Shown one piece after another: positions 26,301-58,661 of a DNA stretch of 64,000 nt. Made by a program: the position numbers and the translations under genes. Under the pieces are notes generated by a model, which worked only from the letters and a program-made list of their open reading frames with translations, made no database searches and had not been told where the DNA came from. The DNA is from Aplysia californica (lineage: Eukaryota > Mollusca > Gastropoda > Aplysiida > Aplysiidae): positions 648,728 to 712,727 of the forward strand of contig NW_004797657.1 in the NCBI RefSeq assembly GCF_000002075.1, written 5' to 3'. Position 1 is the stretch's first letter, and each line of letters begins with the position of its first letter.

Positions 26301-29300
26301 GGGATCAAGAAGATAGTAGTAGCTGTACACAATCACGTGAGCTTGACCCATCTGTGGAGAAGTTAAGAGTGACCGAGTGTTGGAGTTAAGTTTAGTTTGA
26401 GTTTGAGTAAAGTAAAGGGCATTCACATAATAACAGTCACTTAATGGTAGGAGTGAACAAGAGAGCCATCACATCACATAAAGAAGTAGAACCTACCAGT
26501 GGCATCTTCCAGCCACCTGCAGAGTGAGTATGGGCATGTACATATTTATTTCATCAAAATTTTGAGAAAAGAATTAAATTAACACAGCACACTGTTAGAT
26601 TGAAACAAGAAACAATTCTACTGGTCCAACGAGTAGCAATTCTTATAATTTACCTCACATGTGAGAAGCTTTAATGGCCTGATAACTCTAAAACGTTACC
26701 ATATTACATTTCCTCATACATTCCCTTAAAATATGATTACATTTGAACTGTTTGTCTCATCTTGCCAGGTTACCATATTTAAAGATTTTAAAATAATCAC
26801 AGAAATCATCACCAAATTTGACAACAGCACAAGCGCATTCTCAAGTTGCTGAATGGAATGTTGACATCACAATCATTACAAAAGGGAGTTTGTAATCAGC
26901 TATACAAGAAACAGTAAGTCTGGCATACTCCAAGTTTCAGAAATTATAGAGATTTTGGTAAAAGTGGCAAGCCAAGTTACAAAACAATCAAAATCACCAA
27001 ACCATATCCCACTACAATAGAGGCAGCAAAAAAAGATTACAGTTTAAAGTGTTTGTTTACAGCTCCGGTCATAATTATTTCCAGCTCGAGGTCGTTATTT
27101 ACAACTCAAGGACAATACTTATGGCTTATGGTCATGATAAAATTTACAACTTGAGGACTTTACTTACGGCATGTCTGGCAAGAAAGTAAGGGCACCATCC
27201 AGCCTGTCGGCCTAACTGGCGTAGATCATCCTGTGGAGAACCATATAAATGGGAAATATAATATCACCTCAGAGAGTCATTCCTTTGTTTTTGTTAAGTA
27301 TTGGTTCGGTCTGTTTTTCATATCTACACTCTGCAAAATGTACCCATCTGCATTCACTATGATTGAAACAAAAATGTCAAAGCTTCACAGCTAAAAAGGA
27401 AACTATTAATAATATCAAGCCCTGTCCAATACCCTTTATTCATAGACAAGTCCTCTGTTTTCCCAAATGTCAATTTTTTTTCATAGAAATACATAATAGC
27501 TATCATAGGACCCTTTTCTAGCAGTAATAAACTATTCTAATAAACACTACAGGTATTGCGACCACAATTCTAAATTTCTCATGAATTCTTTCGAAGTGTA
27601 TCTCGTATCTAATATGGTCGCTTTTAAGCACAACAGGGTTATCCAGAAAAAAGCTGTTTTGAGAAAATCGAAGGTAAAGTTCTTGCCCCTTGTTCAGTTC
27701 CTTCAAAAGACAGGGAGAGTTTTCTCTATAAACAAACAAATATACAAACTAATGAAACCAAACTTCTCTTATAGGTAGGGCAATGCCCACTTTTGGAAAC
27801 CACCGAAATCTGGGTTAGCCCACTTGTCCTCAAAAGCGACCATATTCTCATTACCTTCCCTCCACCCCCAACCACAACCCAAACAACCCAAAAACCATGT
27901 GTCTCAATTTCTCTTATGACACTTTCAATGAACCAACCAAATAGGTTAATAAGAAAAAAAATGCAAAGATAGTGGGAAGGATCTCAATACAATAAGCATC
28001 ACATAACGATAGCAAAAACAACTCACAAGTCCATAAACGCCAGGAGCCAAAGGTGTCTCGCGACCATGGGCATCAAAGTTCTGTTGAAAACAAACAGTTA
28101 ACAATAATAACTTCAGTAGAAGGGAAGAAGGTATTTTTTTGTATTTTGAAACATCATGTCTGTAATGAAATCAGCAGTCTGAAAGGCTCTCTGCTTGACA
28201 AAACAGAAATGGCCAGCCAGCTTAAGAGTATCAGACCAAAATATGTGAGGAAAAAGAGAAGCACCAATAACTGAAAGAATTAAAGAAATAAGTAACATAA
28301 CCCTTTTCTTTTTTTTTCTTCTCAAACTCGAACTCAGAGGAAGTTGAATTGTTATGCAGATAGCCACTTTTCCTATTCAGTGTTGTTTATCTTGGACAGT
28401 GTCATTATAACAAAATAAAAAGCAAGGGGTTAAGTGAGAAGTGATCTTTTCAACTGGTGATTGATTTGGACAGGTAGCTGTTAACTTAAAGCAGGTTTGA
28501 CTGTATATTTTGGTTTGGGAGGCAAGCATCCTACCTCCAGGCTAATGAGCCACCCCAAGAGGAACGGAAAACTAAGCATCCATACCTCATAGAAGTCGCA
28601 GATTGGCACATTGGAGTTGGTCTTGTGCCGGTTGCGAACAAAAGACGCTGTCAGCTGATGGCATCGGCCGTCTACAACTTTTCCATCTCTCTCTTGGCTC
28701 ACCTGCAGGAATCATTATGAACTCATTACGCATTTTGCTACACGTTTGAAAAAAAAATACACAGATAGTAGTTTTAAGATTGGTCCATTTATTCCAACAA
28801 CAACAAACTTCATAGTAGGGAAAGATCAGAGGTCAGTTTGGCGAGTATTTCTTTACTTCCATCACAGTTTTTATTTGCCTGTCTCAAACAGTTGTGCCCA
28901 TATTATAAGCTTAAGTCCGTAATTACTGACATCTGCACTGTGATAATTATAATAATCATCAAATAGTGTTGTTTGTATCATTATCACCAACATTTTCATT
29001 AGCATTACAAAGTTATTATCAAGATTATTTGACTGCCTTACACTAGACCTGTCATCCCCCTCCCCCCACCCCATAACAATATTAGACACAATCTGCTTGT
29101 AACCTACCTCTGGGTGGACACACATGTTTTTCCTGGAGCTGAGAGCCAGACCCACAAAGTTGGGCACCTCCCCTGTCTCCTGTATGTAGTAATCTATCAG
29201 ACCTCGCATCTCCTCCACAACCTGGAAAAGAAGAAAAAATACAACTGCAATCACAATGTCCGACCAAAAACATGACTCACGCAAATCACACTGTTCACGA

Positions 29301-32300
29301 GGCAAACATTTCTTATAGTATAAGTTATAGTCATGCAGAAAGGAGAATACAGAGCCCAAGTGTCTTACAGTGACACAAAAAGAAAACTTAATTACGTAAG
29401 AGTCTGTAATAGTGATTTAATGTAAACAGAAGTTACTTGTGGCAAGAAAGGCATGAAAACATGAGAGTATTGAGAGACAACAAGATTAATGAATTTCTAG
29501 AAATGATGAAGGGAAAAAAAATCTGTAACATGACATCAAAACATGCTGCATTTACGCTATCCGAAAAGAAGTGACTGAGAGGGAGGTTGAAAAATTAAGT
29601 GCAACAAATCCAATAAAAATAGTACACTAAACTAAATATCTCCCTCTAAGCTCTCAAAGTAAATATAAAACATAATATAGCTGTCCCTCATCACCACCTA
29701 CATTGTAACACATCACTTTAAATATAAGGGGTCTCTCACAAAAGAAAAAAATTTCACAACTCAACAGAGCAGGACAAAAAATTTGGGTATAGACAGTCAC
29801 TTTTGAATGTCAAATACCCTGTGTTCCTCATAAAAAAAGAGACTGATGTTAAATTGAACAGGCAAAACAAACAAACAAATTCTCTTTAGACACTCAATTC
29901 TACTGTTCATTAATCATACACAATGGGACTTCAAAAACAAAAATCATTCATAACTCAATGTGATCTCTTGTCTCACCCATTTTTCTACTTCTATCAAGTC
30001 TAAAAATAATGATCATTTACTCAACACATCTAATATGATCAAGACTCCTTTGTGTCCTCCTCTTCTCTTTCCCCTTAATTCCTTGCCAAAGACACACACA
30101 ATAATAGATAGCATAATTTGCATAGCGCTAATTCCCACTCAATGCGCTTTATAATCTGTACTATCATTACCCCAGCAGACCTGATAGGATTCTGAAACAA
30201 TCTCATCTTCCTGGGAAGCATACAGGGCAAGCTGTCATTTTACAGGCACTAAAACACTAATACACTAACAAGTTTTTTTACTTTGTATTGTCAGGTACCC
30301 ATTCCCACCTGGGTGAAGTGAAGAAAATTTATGTAAACAACCGTTCCCAAGGACACAACATGGAACCTGAGGCTCGAACCCTCAAACCCACAACCTAACG
30401 ATTACGAGTCTGGTAGCCTAACTACTAGACCACCTACGAAATACAAATACTTACATTTCCCTTATCTTTATTTTCCTACTTCATGATTATAAAAAAAACT
30501 ATCACTGACATGAGTAGAAGTAATAAAAACTTATGAAACAGTAAAAAAATTACCTTTTCCAATTCAGGAACTGTACGGGAACAATAGATCATTTTCGTAA
30601 CATCCAATGGATTCACCTAAGGAAATAAAATGTCAGCTAAACAATTCATTGCACAGGCAACCAAGAATTTCATTTGAACTTATTACAATATAATGCTGAA
30701 TAAGGTTCTCAAGAGCACAACAACCGACAAGCAATACATAATAACCTTGAACATTATGTCAGTGTTGCTGTTTCATCAGTAAGGATGATTTAATTCTTTG
30801 TGCAATATAATTAAGATTCTCTCTCTCTCTCTGTGTTAATATCTATTCTATTATGTGTTTGTGTATATTCATGGCAATATTTCTTTTGTGTTCTGAAGAT
30901 AAAACTTATTTAAAACTATACAGACAAATAAAACTTAATATTGGGTCAGTAATCAGAAAATAGTACATGGATTCTTTCCTCATCTGTCAAATGCCATGAT
31001 GCTATCATGAATGCTAAGCATATTATACAGCATAGATTTAGATGCCTTCATGATGACCCCTTGAAAGGAACATTGCCAGCTAAAACTGCTGCAAGTGCAG
31101 AACTATATAAAGAAACTGGAGGGCCTTCACTCACAGGACTTATGCATTTTCCTGTGTGACAGGAATCTCTGTCTAGAGAAGGAAATAAATTTATAGAAGG
31201 AGCTCATTCCACTGAGAGGCAACAAGAAAATTTGCCATATTTAAGCACTCACCCTCATGTAGGCAATGATGAGAGAGAGGAGTGAGACTGTCTTCCCTGT
31301 CCCAGAGGGCATCTCCAGCACACAATGACCCTGCGAAAGTAAACAACAATTTAGTTTAGATTTAGTAAGAGTTTTACAGCACTTGCAACACAATGAGGTC
31401 ATATAAGTGCCAATGAATAGAGGTGTAATAGGGAGTAACAAACACAAAAAAGAAGGAGGGGAGAGATAGAGACAATAGACGTTTGAAAGGAAAGAAGAAG
31501 CAAACCACACCAGAGCACCCATCAACCACCCACAAACCACAATTTGCAATTGGAAAAACACAATAAAAAATTAAATAAACACTTACAAGCATCACAAAGA
31601 TACAACACGTACATACTGACTAATAATAAGCACACATAAAATTACCACAAAGATGAAGGCTAAAGATGAAAGAAGTTGAGAGAAAAATAGAATAGTGTTA
31701 GGAATTAGTAAATAAAGAGCAAAAATTTTAGGTCACTCTATGCGAGGAGTTGGGAATGAGGGTTGTCCTGCCCCCCAAGACAGCCTGGCGGGGATCAAGA
31801 GTAAGCGCCAAACAAAACCAAAAAAAACACACTTAACACTTAGACTAATACGCACATTATTTTCAACATCAGAGCATCATCATTGTCATTGTCACCGTAA
31901 ACAATCATCATCATCATGATCACCCTCACCATCACCACCGACTAAACAATTCCCCTTTTTCTTGTTTCGTTTTTCTAGAAAACATAACAATTTGCACTGT
32001 CAATACATTTTTATGTAACCAACAAATATGGGAACCAAAATCAGGACACGGGGAAAAAAAAAAGGAAAAAAAAAAGGAGGACAGAAAGGCAATGGAAAAA
32101 AAGAGGTGTATTACTATCAGTATAAGATGGTATCATCTATCAATTACATTGTCTTGGTTGTCTGTGAACATTTCTCATTCATCCAGTTTATTTTTCTCTT
32201 TCTCTCACTTTCCCATTTCTACTCTCACTCCTTGTTTTTCCTCTCTTCCTTTCCTTCTTCTCCCTCTCTTTTGCTCTGTATGACAAGACATTTCTGAAAT

Positions 32301-33568
32301 TTCTGAATTACCCCGGTCAAGGACTCACCTTAGCATCGAGAGCTTTCTTTAGTTCCTGCATGTACAGGAACTGCTCCGGGTAGATATAGTCATACGGGAA
32401 GTAAACAAGTAGGCCATCAACATTGAGCCTGAAAAAGTCAGAGAAACACAACATCATGTTATTATTTGTATGTACATCAAAAAGATCAGATAAATCTGTG
32501 ATCAGCATAAAATTATTTAACAGTTCAATAAAATCCTTTTTACTATATATATATGGTGTTTTAAACCTGAATAATTACTAAATCTAGATCTAATGAGACT
32601 TGTTTTCTAATATTAATAGGCCCTAAAACTAAGATAATGATGGCTGAATTGTAAATGAAATTTGGAAGAGGCTAGCCGTACTTAATGACGGCTAGACTAC
32701 TTATTCTAAATATGTTGGCAAGACTGACCATTTAAAAAAAAATAGGCCTACTGAATTGTAAATATAAATTTTTAGTGTGCAGTACCTAAAGTATTTGTAC
32801 TTGAGACGAATCCAGGTGCCTTAATGACTGTGCAAGTATTTTAAACCTCAAGTTTTCTAATGTTAATAGGGCCTAAGATAAGTACGGCTAGACTGGCAGT
32901 CTAGCCGTACCAGAGAGTTTACAGTAATACTAGAGAGACAGCACTTCGCCCGGATGCGCGTATCTGGGTCACCAGCTGATCGTGGAGAAACGCGCGGTAA
33001 ACAAAACAAACTGCGTCCGTTGTTCAAGGCATTTACGTTGATTGCAGACAAGCATGGCCGCGGTTAGCACGAAATGTCAATGGCGTTCTACTATAAACTG
33101 CACCTATTAGAATTAAAATCTGAGTTTCTTTCGATTTCCAAAGGATGACGAATATATTTTGATGAATAGAAAAATTTAGATAAAAATAATGACAACGTGA
33201 TTGTGGTCCTATCAGACTGATACTCCATGCAAAAACTCAACACACGTCAGCTTTGTTACATCAGCTATAAATAGGGTTGTTGTTTTTTTTCCTGTGTAAA
33301 TGCCCACATTGAGCTTGCATTCTACTACTACTAGTGAAAGATATGTTACCTGGATCTGCGAAAAGATGTCTAAATACAAAGTGCAATCGATCGGTTTTGC
33401 TATTTTCTTTGTCCGATTACCACTTTTTTTTGGGGGGGGGGATGGGATGGGAGATGGAAGGTGTTGGGGATCCTATTAAACTCCTTAAGTGGTACATCTA
33501 TCGCTTCATGTGCTTTTCCATGATCTGAAATTATGAGAATTTAATATTATAATATGTGTGTGTGTGTT

Positions 33569-33619
<51 letters not shown>

Positions 33620-33620
33620 C

Positions 33621-33675
<55 letters not shown>

Positions 33676-33767
33676 AACAGAGAAACAGATTGACATATAT
33701 AGACAGATTGACACATGTATAGACAGAGCGAGAGAGGGGAGACAGAGAGACAGAGAAAGGGAGACAG

Positions 33768-33834
<67 letters not shown>

Positions 33835-36251
33835 CAGACAGACCGACAGACAGACAGGGGGAGAGAGGAGGGAGAAAGAGAGACACTGAGAGAGAAAAAG
33901 AGACAGGGGGAGAAAAAAAGACAGACAGACAGACAGACCGACAGAGAGGGAGAGAGAGATGACAGAGGGACACTGGAGAACGAGTAGATTTGCCGATTAT
34001 TCCTTTATTTACGGTGATATTATTTTTTCAGATCTATAGAGACGAAGTAATGTATCTGCGTCTATTTGATTATTAGAATGTATGTTAACTTAAAGGTCGA
34101 GGGAGGTGGGGTTGCCTAAAATATGCGATAGAAATCACAGGCCTCCTTCTTTGTTAAAGTTAAAGGCCTAGTAACCTAGTGAACTAACTACAGACGGTAC
34201 TACATTTTCTCATGACATGACAGCTTCCCTGAGCATCGCCGTGGCAGCGATCACCGCGCGTAAGTGTTTTCGCGCCCCGCGCCGGGCGATACGCGATACA
34301 ATGCACTGTTGTTATGGAGCGCCGCCACGAGTGTCACCTCTCTATTACTGTAAACCCTCTCTGGCCGTACTTAAGTACGGGTAGACAGCCAGGCTAGCCG
34401 TACTTAAGGACGGCTAGACTGTCAGGCTAGCCGTACTTAATATTGATGGCTGAATTGTAAATGAATTTTTTAGTTTGCAATGCCTAAAGTATTTGTACTT
34501 CAGACAAAACCAAAAGGTGCCTTACTGACTTGCATGTATTTGAACCTGAATAATTATTTGATCTAGATCTAGATCTAGGTCTAAATCTAATGAGACCTGT
34601 GTACTTAACTGGCTTGAGTCGATAGGGCCAAACCTAGATCTAGATCTAAGTACGGCTTAGACTGGCACTCGATCTAGATCTAGATATGAAAGTGGCTATT
34701 CTCACCCGCCCGGAAGTTCTCGCAAGATCAACTCCTCCCCTCTTCTCTCTCTCTCTCTGTCTCTTTCTGAATACTGTTTATCGGTGTGGACGATCAAATT
34801 GACCAAAACAAAGTTTAAAAAATGATGTTAAAACACAAAAGTAAATTAATTTGGTTGTCTACATAGATGCTACGGCTATTTAACTTTTCGAATCGAGGCG
34901 AACTACGCGGGTCGCCATTTTGTTTTGCCAGGAAATTCTCGCGCTACTCCTCTCTCTCTTTCTCTCTCTCTCTCCACTGCCCACAGACAAAATTGTACGC
35001 TTTTAGAGTAATATTACCGGTTCGGTCAAAATAAGGACGAAAACAGGCACGTCGACTTTAAAGCTTTATATCTCCTATCTGCCTTGCCCTAGAGACAAAC
35101 CGAAACCAGCTACAGGAAGTCATGTGATTGGATGACCCCAGAAATGACCTGTTTCAGCTTGTTCTCATGTTTGAGGCCCTAACTGGGTGCAAAAGTGACG
35201 CCCGATTTATTTACGAGTTCGGTCGCATTTTTTTGGTTTTCTCATGGATTCGGGCAGTATTTTGACATTCGGTCATTTTCAATTATTATCACATTTGTTT
35301 CTTTGCAAGCTTAATAACATGATTTTTAATGTTTGTTATCAACACTTGCACACAATGATAGTTTGTCTAAAGTGGTATTCACCATTTATAGCTATTTTAA
35401 TGAGTATGTATCTAACCCACTCTACTACGTGGTATCTGACTCTACTACACTGGCATCTGGCTCACTCAACTACACTGGATCTGACTCGGCTACACTGATA
35501 TCCGACTGTATTACACACTGGTATCTGACTCTATTACACTGGTGTCTGACTGAGTTAATATGCTGTATCTGACTCTACTATTATTTTTAAATTATGCACA
35601 AATTCTTTATTCTTTGTTATATAACCATTGGCTCTATATTATCTTATGTGCCCGAAGGATGAGAAACTACGGATTTTATGTTACAATCCGGGCACCCCCC
35701 CTTTGGGCAAAAACGGCGAGACTAAACGGCAAATTCTCTTTCATCCTTGACAGGGCCTCATATGCAAATAACACTCCAGCCTTCAGAGTCTACCAAAACG
35801 TAGAATCTAGGTCACAGGCTCCTTCATCCACAACCAATGTTAACTCTTCCGGGGAAAGAGCTTCACGCTGTTTTGCTCAGTTGATGAAGAAAAAGCTGTC
35901 TTAAACTTAAGGACTCTATTTTTAGCAAAATATCGCCGTAACTGTTGTTTCAACGAAAGTAAGGGAGGTTGATTTAGGTTTGTGTGCCACTCTTTTGCTG
36001 CCCGAACCGGTACGATTACTCTAGATTCTAGTAGGCTACAGTTGTAATGGAACGTTTGTTCACGGCACAGAATTCTACAATTTTTCTGTTATCACAGTGT
36101 AGAATTCTGTGGTTTAGGGTGCACGCAAAATTTGGTGAACGCGCACCGGGTGAGAATAGCCACAAGACTCGCCTGCACTATTCTCAATAGAGGTGACTTA
36201 GCCTAAACCTTGAAACAAGATCAGCATTTCAATAATTTTTACTTACTTCAT
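14341..36251 (-). CDS. ERCC2: ERCC2/XPD, TFIIH 5'-3' DNA helicase (incomplete as seen)
   Basis: XPD opens DNA within TFIIH during nucleotide excision repair and bridges to the CAK kinase. Exons, high to low: 36251-36247, 32428-32329, 31330-31253, 30616-30554, 29221-29108, 28702-28586, 28080-28027, 27230-27168, 26351-26228, 25388-25292, 24358-24190, 23655-23537, 22371-22232, 20488-20387, 19148-19085, 18568-18477, 14370-14341. Exon 1 is just ATGAA; the start reads [16 protein letters not shown] as in vertebrates. Walker A SGTGKT has K48, the FeS cysteines are at 116, 134, 155 and 190, and DEAH is at 234-237. All of these match human numbering exactly. Between exons 25388-25292 and 24358-24190 about 43 codons (Arch domain) are missing and the frame does not join. 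After AAWYEQ, equivalent to human residue ~555, the last ~205 residues with motifs V and VI are absent from the window. All visible exons are intact with good splice sites. Confidence 0.93.
16230..16590 (+). mobile_element. LINE fragment, C-terminal end of reverse transcriptase ORF
   Basis: Conceptual translation includes [20 protein letters not shown] and RRKQWRWIG. These are typical of the tail of endonuclease-reverse transcriptase LINE proteins (INRCLRRIL.IRW.D.ISNEEL ... KWRWIGHTLRK). The frame is interrupted after about 60 codons, so this is a decayed 5'-truncated copy inside XPD intron sequence. Confidence 0.6.
16968..17043. repeat. (CT)n microsatellite
   Basis: An imperfect CT/CTCA dinucleotide run of about 75 bp within the long XPD intron. 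Confidence 0.85.
19440..19665 (-). repeat. tRNA-derived SINE
   Basis: On the - strand it reads as a tRNA-like head with A box TAGCCTAGTGGTTTGGCTAC and B box GGTTCGAGCC. A conserved core TTGTGTCCTTGGGAAAGGCA follows. That core resembles the V-type central domain known from SINEs of several animal groups. The copy is well preserved and lies in an XPD intron. It is not a functional tRNA gene. Confidence 0.7.
20983..21828. repeat. Inverted repeat bounding an ~0.85-kb segment
   Basis: The left arm at about 20988-21025 contains GTATGCCTGGTGAAAGGTAC then CAAATGATGCATTTT. The right arm at about 21785-21828 carries the complement (AAATGCATCTTTTGGTACC then TTATACCAGGCACGC). The arms are ~40 bp with few mismatches. 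The interior is non-coding. It is probably a non-autonomous DNA transposon in an XPD intron; the exact ends and target site are unclear. Confidence 0.4.
22612..22880 (+). mobile_element. LINE fragment, reverse transcriptase C-terminal region
   Basis: Translation gives [15 protein letters not shown], then [18 protein letters not shown] and [14 protein letters not shown]. These match the well-known YGCESWTL...RRMLRI...RKRQ..FFGH blocks of invertebrate LINE ORF2 tails. The copy is short, decayed and truncated at both ends, in the XPD intron next to exon 22371-22232. Confidence 0.65.
24448..24476. repeat. Long poly-C run in the XPD intron that lacks an exon
   Basis: About 25-29 uninterrupted C residues. 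Just beside it (about 24500-24560) a short hairpin (TCCAAGATGTCCACC versus GGTGGCTATCTTGGA) occurs. The run lies in the interval 24359-25291, where an XPD exon of about 43 codons is expected but absent. Homopolymers of this length are difficult to sequence and assemble. Confidence 0.8.
25685..26045 (+). mobile_element. LINE 3' end with (GATGAT)n tail
   Basis: An uninterrupted frame of ~115 codons ends in a stop just before a GATGATGATGATGA tail. It contains [36 protein letters not shown] and [12 protein letters not shown], the C-terminal hallmark of invertebrate LINE ORF2. The lack of breaks and the intact tail suggest a recent 5'-truncated insertion in the XPD intron between exons 26351-26228 and 25388-25292. 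Confidence 0.75.
30095..30437 (-). repeat. tRNA-derived SINE, near full length
   Basis: On the - strand the head has an A box around TAGTTAGGCTACC and a B box GGTTCGAGCC. Then come TTGTGTCCTTGGGAACGG and CAGGTGGGAATGGGTACC. A 3' part complementary to + strand words TTTGCATAGCGCTAATTCCC and AGCAGACCTGATAGG follows. It shares its head and core with the copy near 19.5 kb. It lies in an XPD intron. Confidence 0.65.
31355..31540 (-). repeat. Dispersed SINE-like repeat (family shared with 61.4 and 62.1 kb)
   Basis: The + strand reads AGTTTTACAGCACTTGCAAC then AATGAGGTCATATAAGTGCC, and later GGGAGTAACAAACAC and AGAAGAAGC. The same order of words occurs at 62085-62236, and the first part also at 61420-61470. 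It is an internal or 3' segment of a tRNA-derived SINE family, just upstream of XPD exon 31330-31253. Confidence 0.5.
32911..34363. mobile_element. hAT-like non-autonomous DNA transposon, 1,453 bp
   Basis: The left end CAGAGAGTTTACAGTAATAC continues into TAGAGAGACAGCAC. The complement of the right end is CAGAGAGGGTTTACAGTAAT followed by AGAGAGGTGACAC. Both flanks carry GCCGTAC (32904-32910 and 34364-34370), a clean 7-bp target duplication within the satellite palindrome. CAGAG termini fit the hAT superfamily, although hAT duplications are normally 8 bp. It contains no transposase. The interior is largely microsatellite, with GC-rich subterminal DNA on both sides. Confidence 0.6.
33555..33965. 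repeat. Compound microsatellite (TG)n-(GACA)n-(GA)n
   Basis: A TG run (about 33557-33603) is followed by a GACA tetranucleotide run (about 33618-33675), a GA run (about 33771-33832) and interspersed GACA again near 33921-33945. All of it lies inside the hAT-like element in XPD intron 1. The open frames across it are artefacts of the repeat. Confidence 0.9.
34692..36163. mobile_element. Candidate 1.47-kb inverted-repeat element beside XPD exon 1
   Basis: A perfect 17-bp inverted repeat GTGGCTATTCTCACCCG (34692-34708) recurs as its complement at 36147-36163. Inside lie a minisatellite (35405-35580) and a subterminal perfect hairpin with 14-bp arms CACAGAATTCTACA (36066-36079 and 36098-36111). 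No transposase is seen. It ends 83 bp from the 5-nt XPD exon 1. Confidence 0.4.
35405..35580. repeat. Minisatellite, CTGACTCTACTACACTGGTAT-type units
   Basis: Six to seven degenerate units of about 22-30 bp built on CTCTACTACACTGGTATCTGA variants. It lies in XPD intron 1 within the candidate inverted-repeat element. Confidence 0.6.
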
Positions 36252-36749
36252 TGTCCAATTTTTATTTTCTTTCGCTTACGAAAGCAAAATAATGCAGGAC
36301 ACCAAAGCAGCTTTTGGAATCAGATCAAAGACCAACACACTCTTTTTGCATGGACTGTATTCAATATCGAAACTTCAGCACTTTCGTTTTTCTCAACCGG
36401 AAGCCGGAAGTATTGATTGTAGATTTTGCTCATTTGTAAGAAAAAATCATTTATATATACAAATTGGGAAATCCCGGAATGATGTGTCCACATTGGAGGA
36501 AAAAGCATTTCCAAAAAAAAACTCACCTCACCTTATTTCCCATTCCGTGATTGTATTTCTATTTCGTTTATTTTCCAATACTTCTATGGTGGTGTATGTA
36601 TTTGGAATATTTAGATTAGGTATGACACCAGAGTAGATGCGTGAATAGTAATTCACCAGTTATACAACGAACGGACCAAATCTAGCCACATTTTTCATTA
36701 GCATCTTAAATCTGGATGCAAAGTCAAAAGTCCAGGAACTTGTTTACAA
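36252..36749. promoter_or_regulatory. Divergent ERCC2-PEX6 promoter region
   Basis: The start codons of XPD (- strand, ATG at 36251-36249) and PEX6 (+ strand, ATG at 36750) are 498 bp apart. Two CCGGAAG motifs abut at 36397-36403 and 36404-36410, the ETS/GABP-type arrangement common in TATA-less divergent housekeeping promoters. No TATA box is obvious in either direction. PEX6 ATG has a fair context (ACAAATGG). The motif pair is seen; shared control is inferred. Confidence 0.6.
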
Positions 36750-58122
<21,373 letters not shown>

Positions 58123-58655
58123 ACATTGTGTGACAGTAGCTACGGGCTGAGCCACACAGACACAGACAGGAAGGACTTTGTTGTAAAATACATTTTTGAC
58201 ATTTTGGTGAAGCAGCATTGTATTTATAGATGTATAATGCTTTCATGCTCAAGTTGTTTTTTTTAATTTCTTTTCTTCAGATGGATTTTGCTGGTCGGTC
58301 CTACTCTTTCTTCTTTACTCTCCCCCCTGTAATTTCTATCTATCAGTCATATTCTTCTTAGTGCTAATGATCCTTGCCAAGTCAGTGTGTTTTTTTTTAT
58401 TGGCAAGAAACTCGAGCTCTCTTATCTACTGAGATGCACCTTTTTGGAATGTACGGGAACATGTAACATGACATTTTCTTTGTGATTTTCCTAGTTTGCC
58501 TGTTTGTTTTTTGGTTTTCTTTTCTTTGCTTTCTTGACTGAAATGTTTATGACTACTTTCAATCATTCCGTGTGCTAGGTTGTGAATCGGTATTTCTTTC
58601 ATTACTTTTCTTTTGTTCAATTAGCAAATGGAATTTCTGGTGTCTTTTATTGTGA

Positions 58656-58661
58656 AATAAA
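58656..58661 (+). terminator. PEX6: Candidate poly(A) signal of PEX6
   Basis: AATAAA lies 534 bp after the PEX6 stop codon. It is the first canonical hexamer downstream and is followed by a T-rich tract. Confidence 0.5.

Larger units (their letters stand above)
32563..34690. repeat. Palindrome-bearing tandem satellite, interrupted by a transposon
   Basis: Units of about 240-280 bp start near 32563, 32841 and (after removing the insertion) 34541. Each carries TTTRAACCTGAATAATTA, TCTAGATCTAATGAGAC, CCTAAAGTATTTGTACTT and a palindromic GCCGTACTTAAGTACGGC-type core followed by CTAGACTGGCAGTCTAG. About 2.3 units are present in XPD intron 1. CTAGATCTAGATC microrepeats have expanded in the last unit. 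Confidence 0.6.

Noticed and set aside
33506-33987. Several 60-155 codon frames on both strands
   Set aside because: They are translations of TG/GACA/GA microsatellites.
35560-35904. 114-codon open frame in XPD intron 1
   Set aside because: It lies within a candidate transposon, has no recognisable motif, and lacks a good start context.
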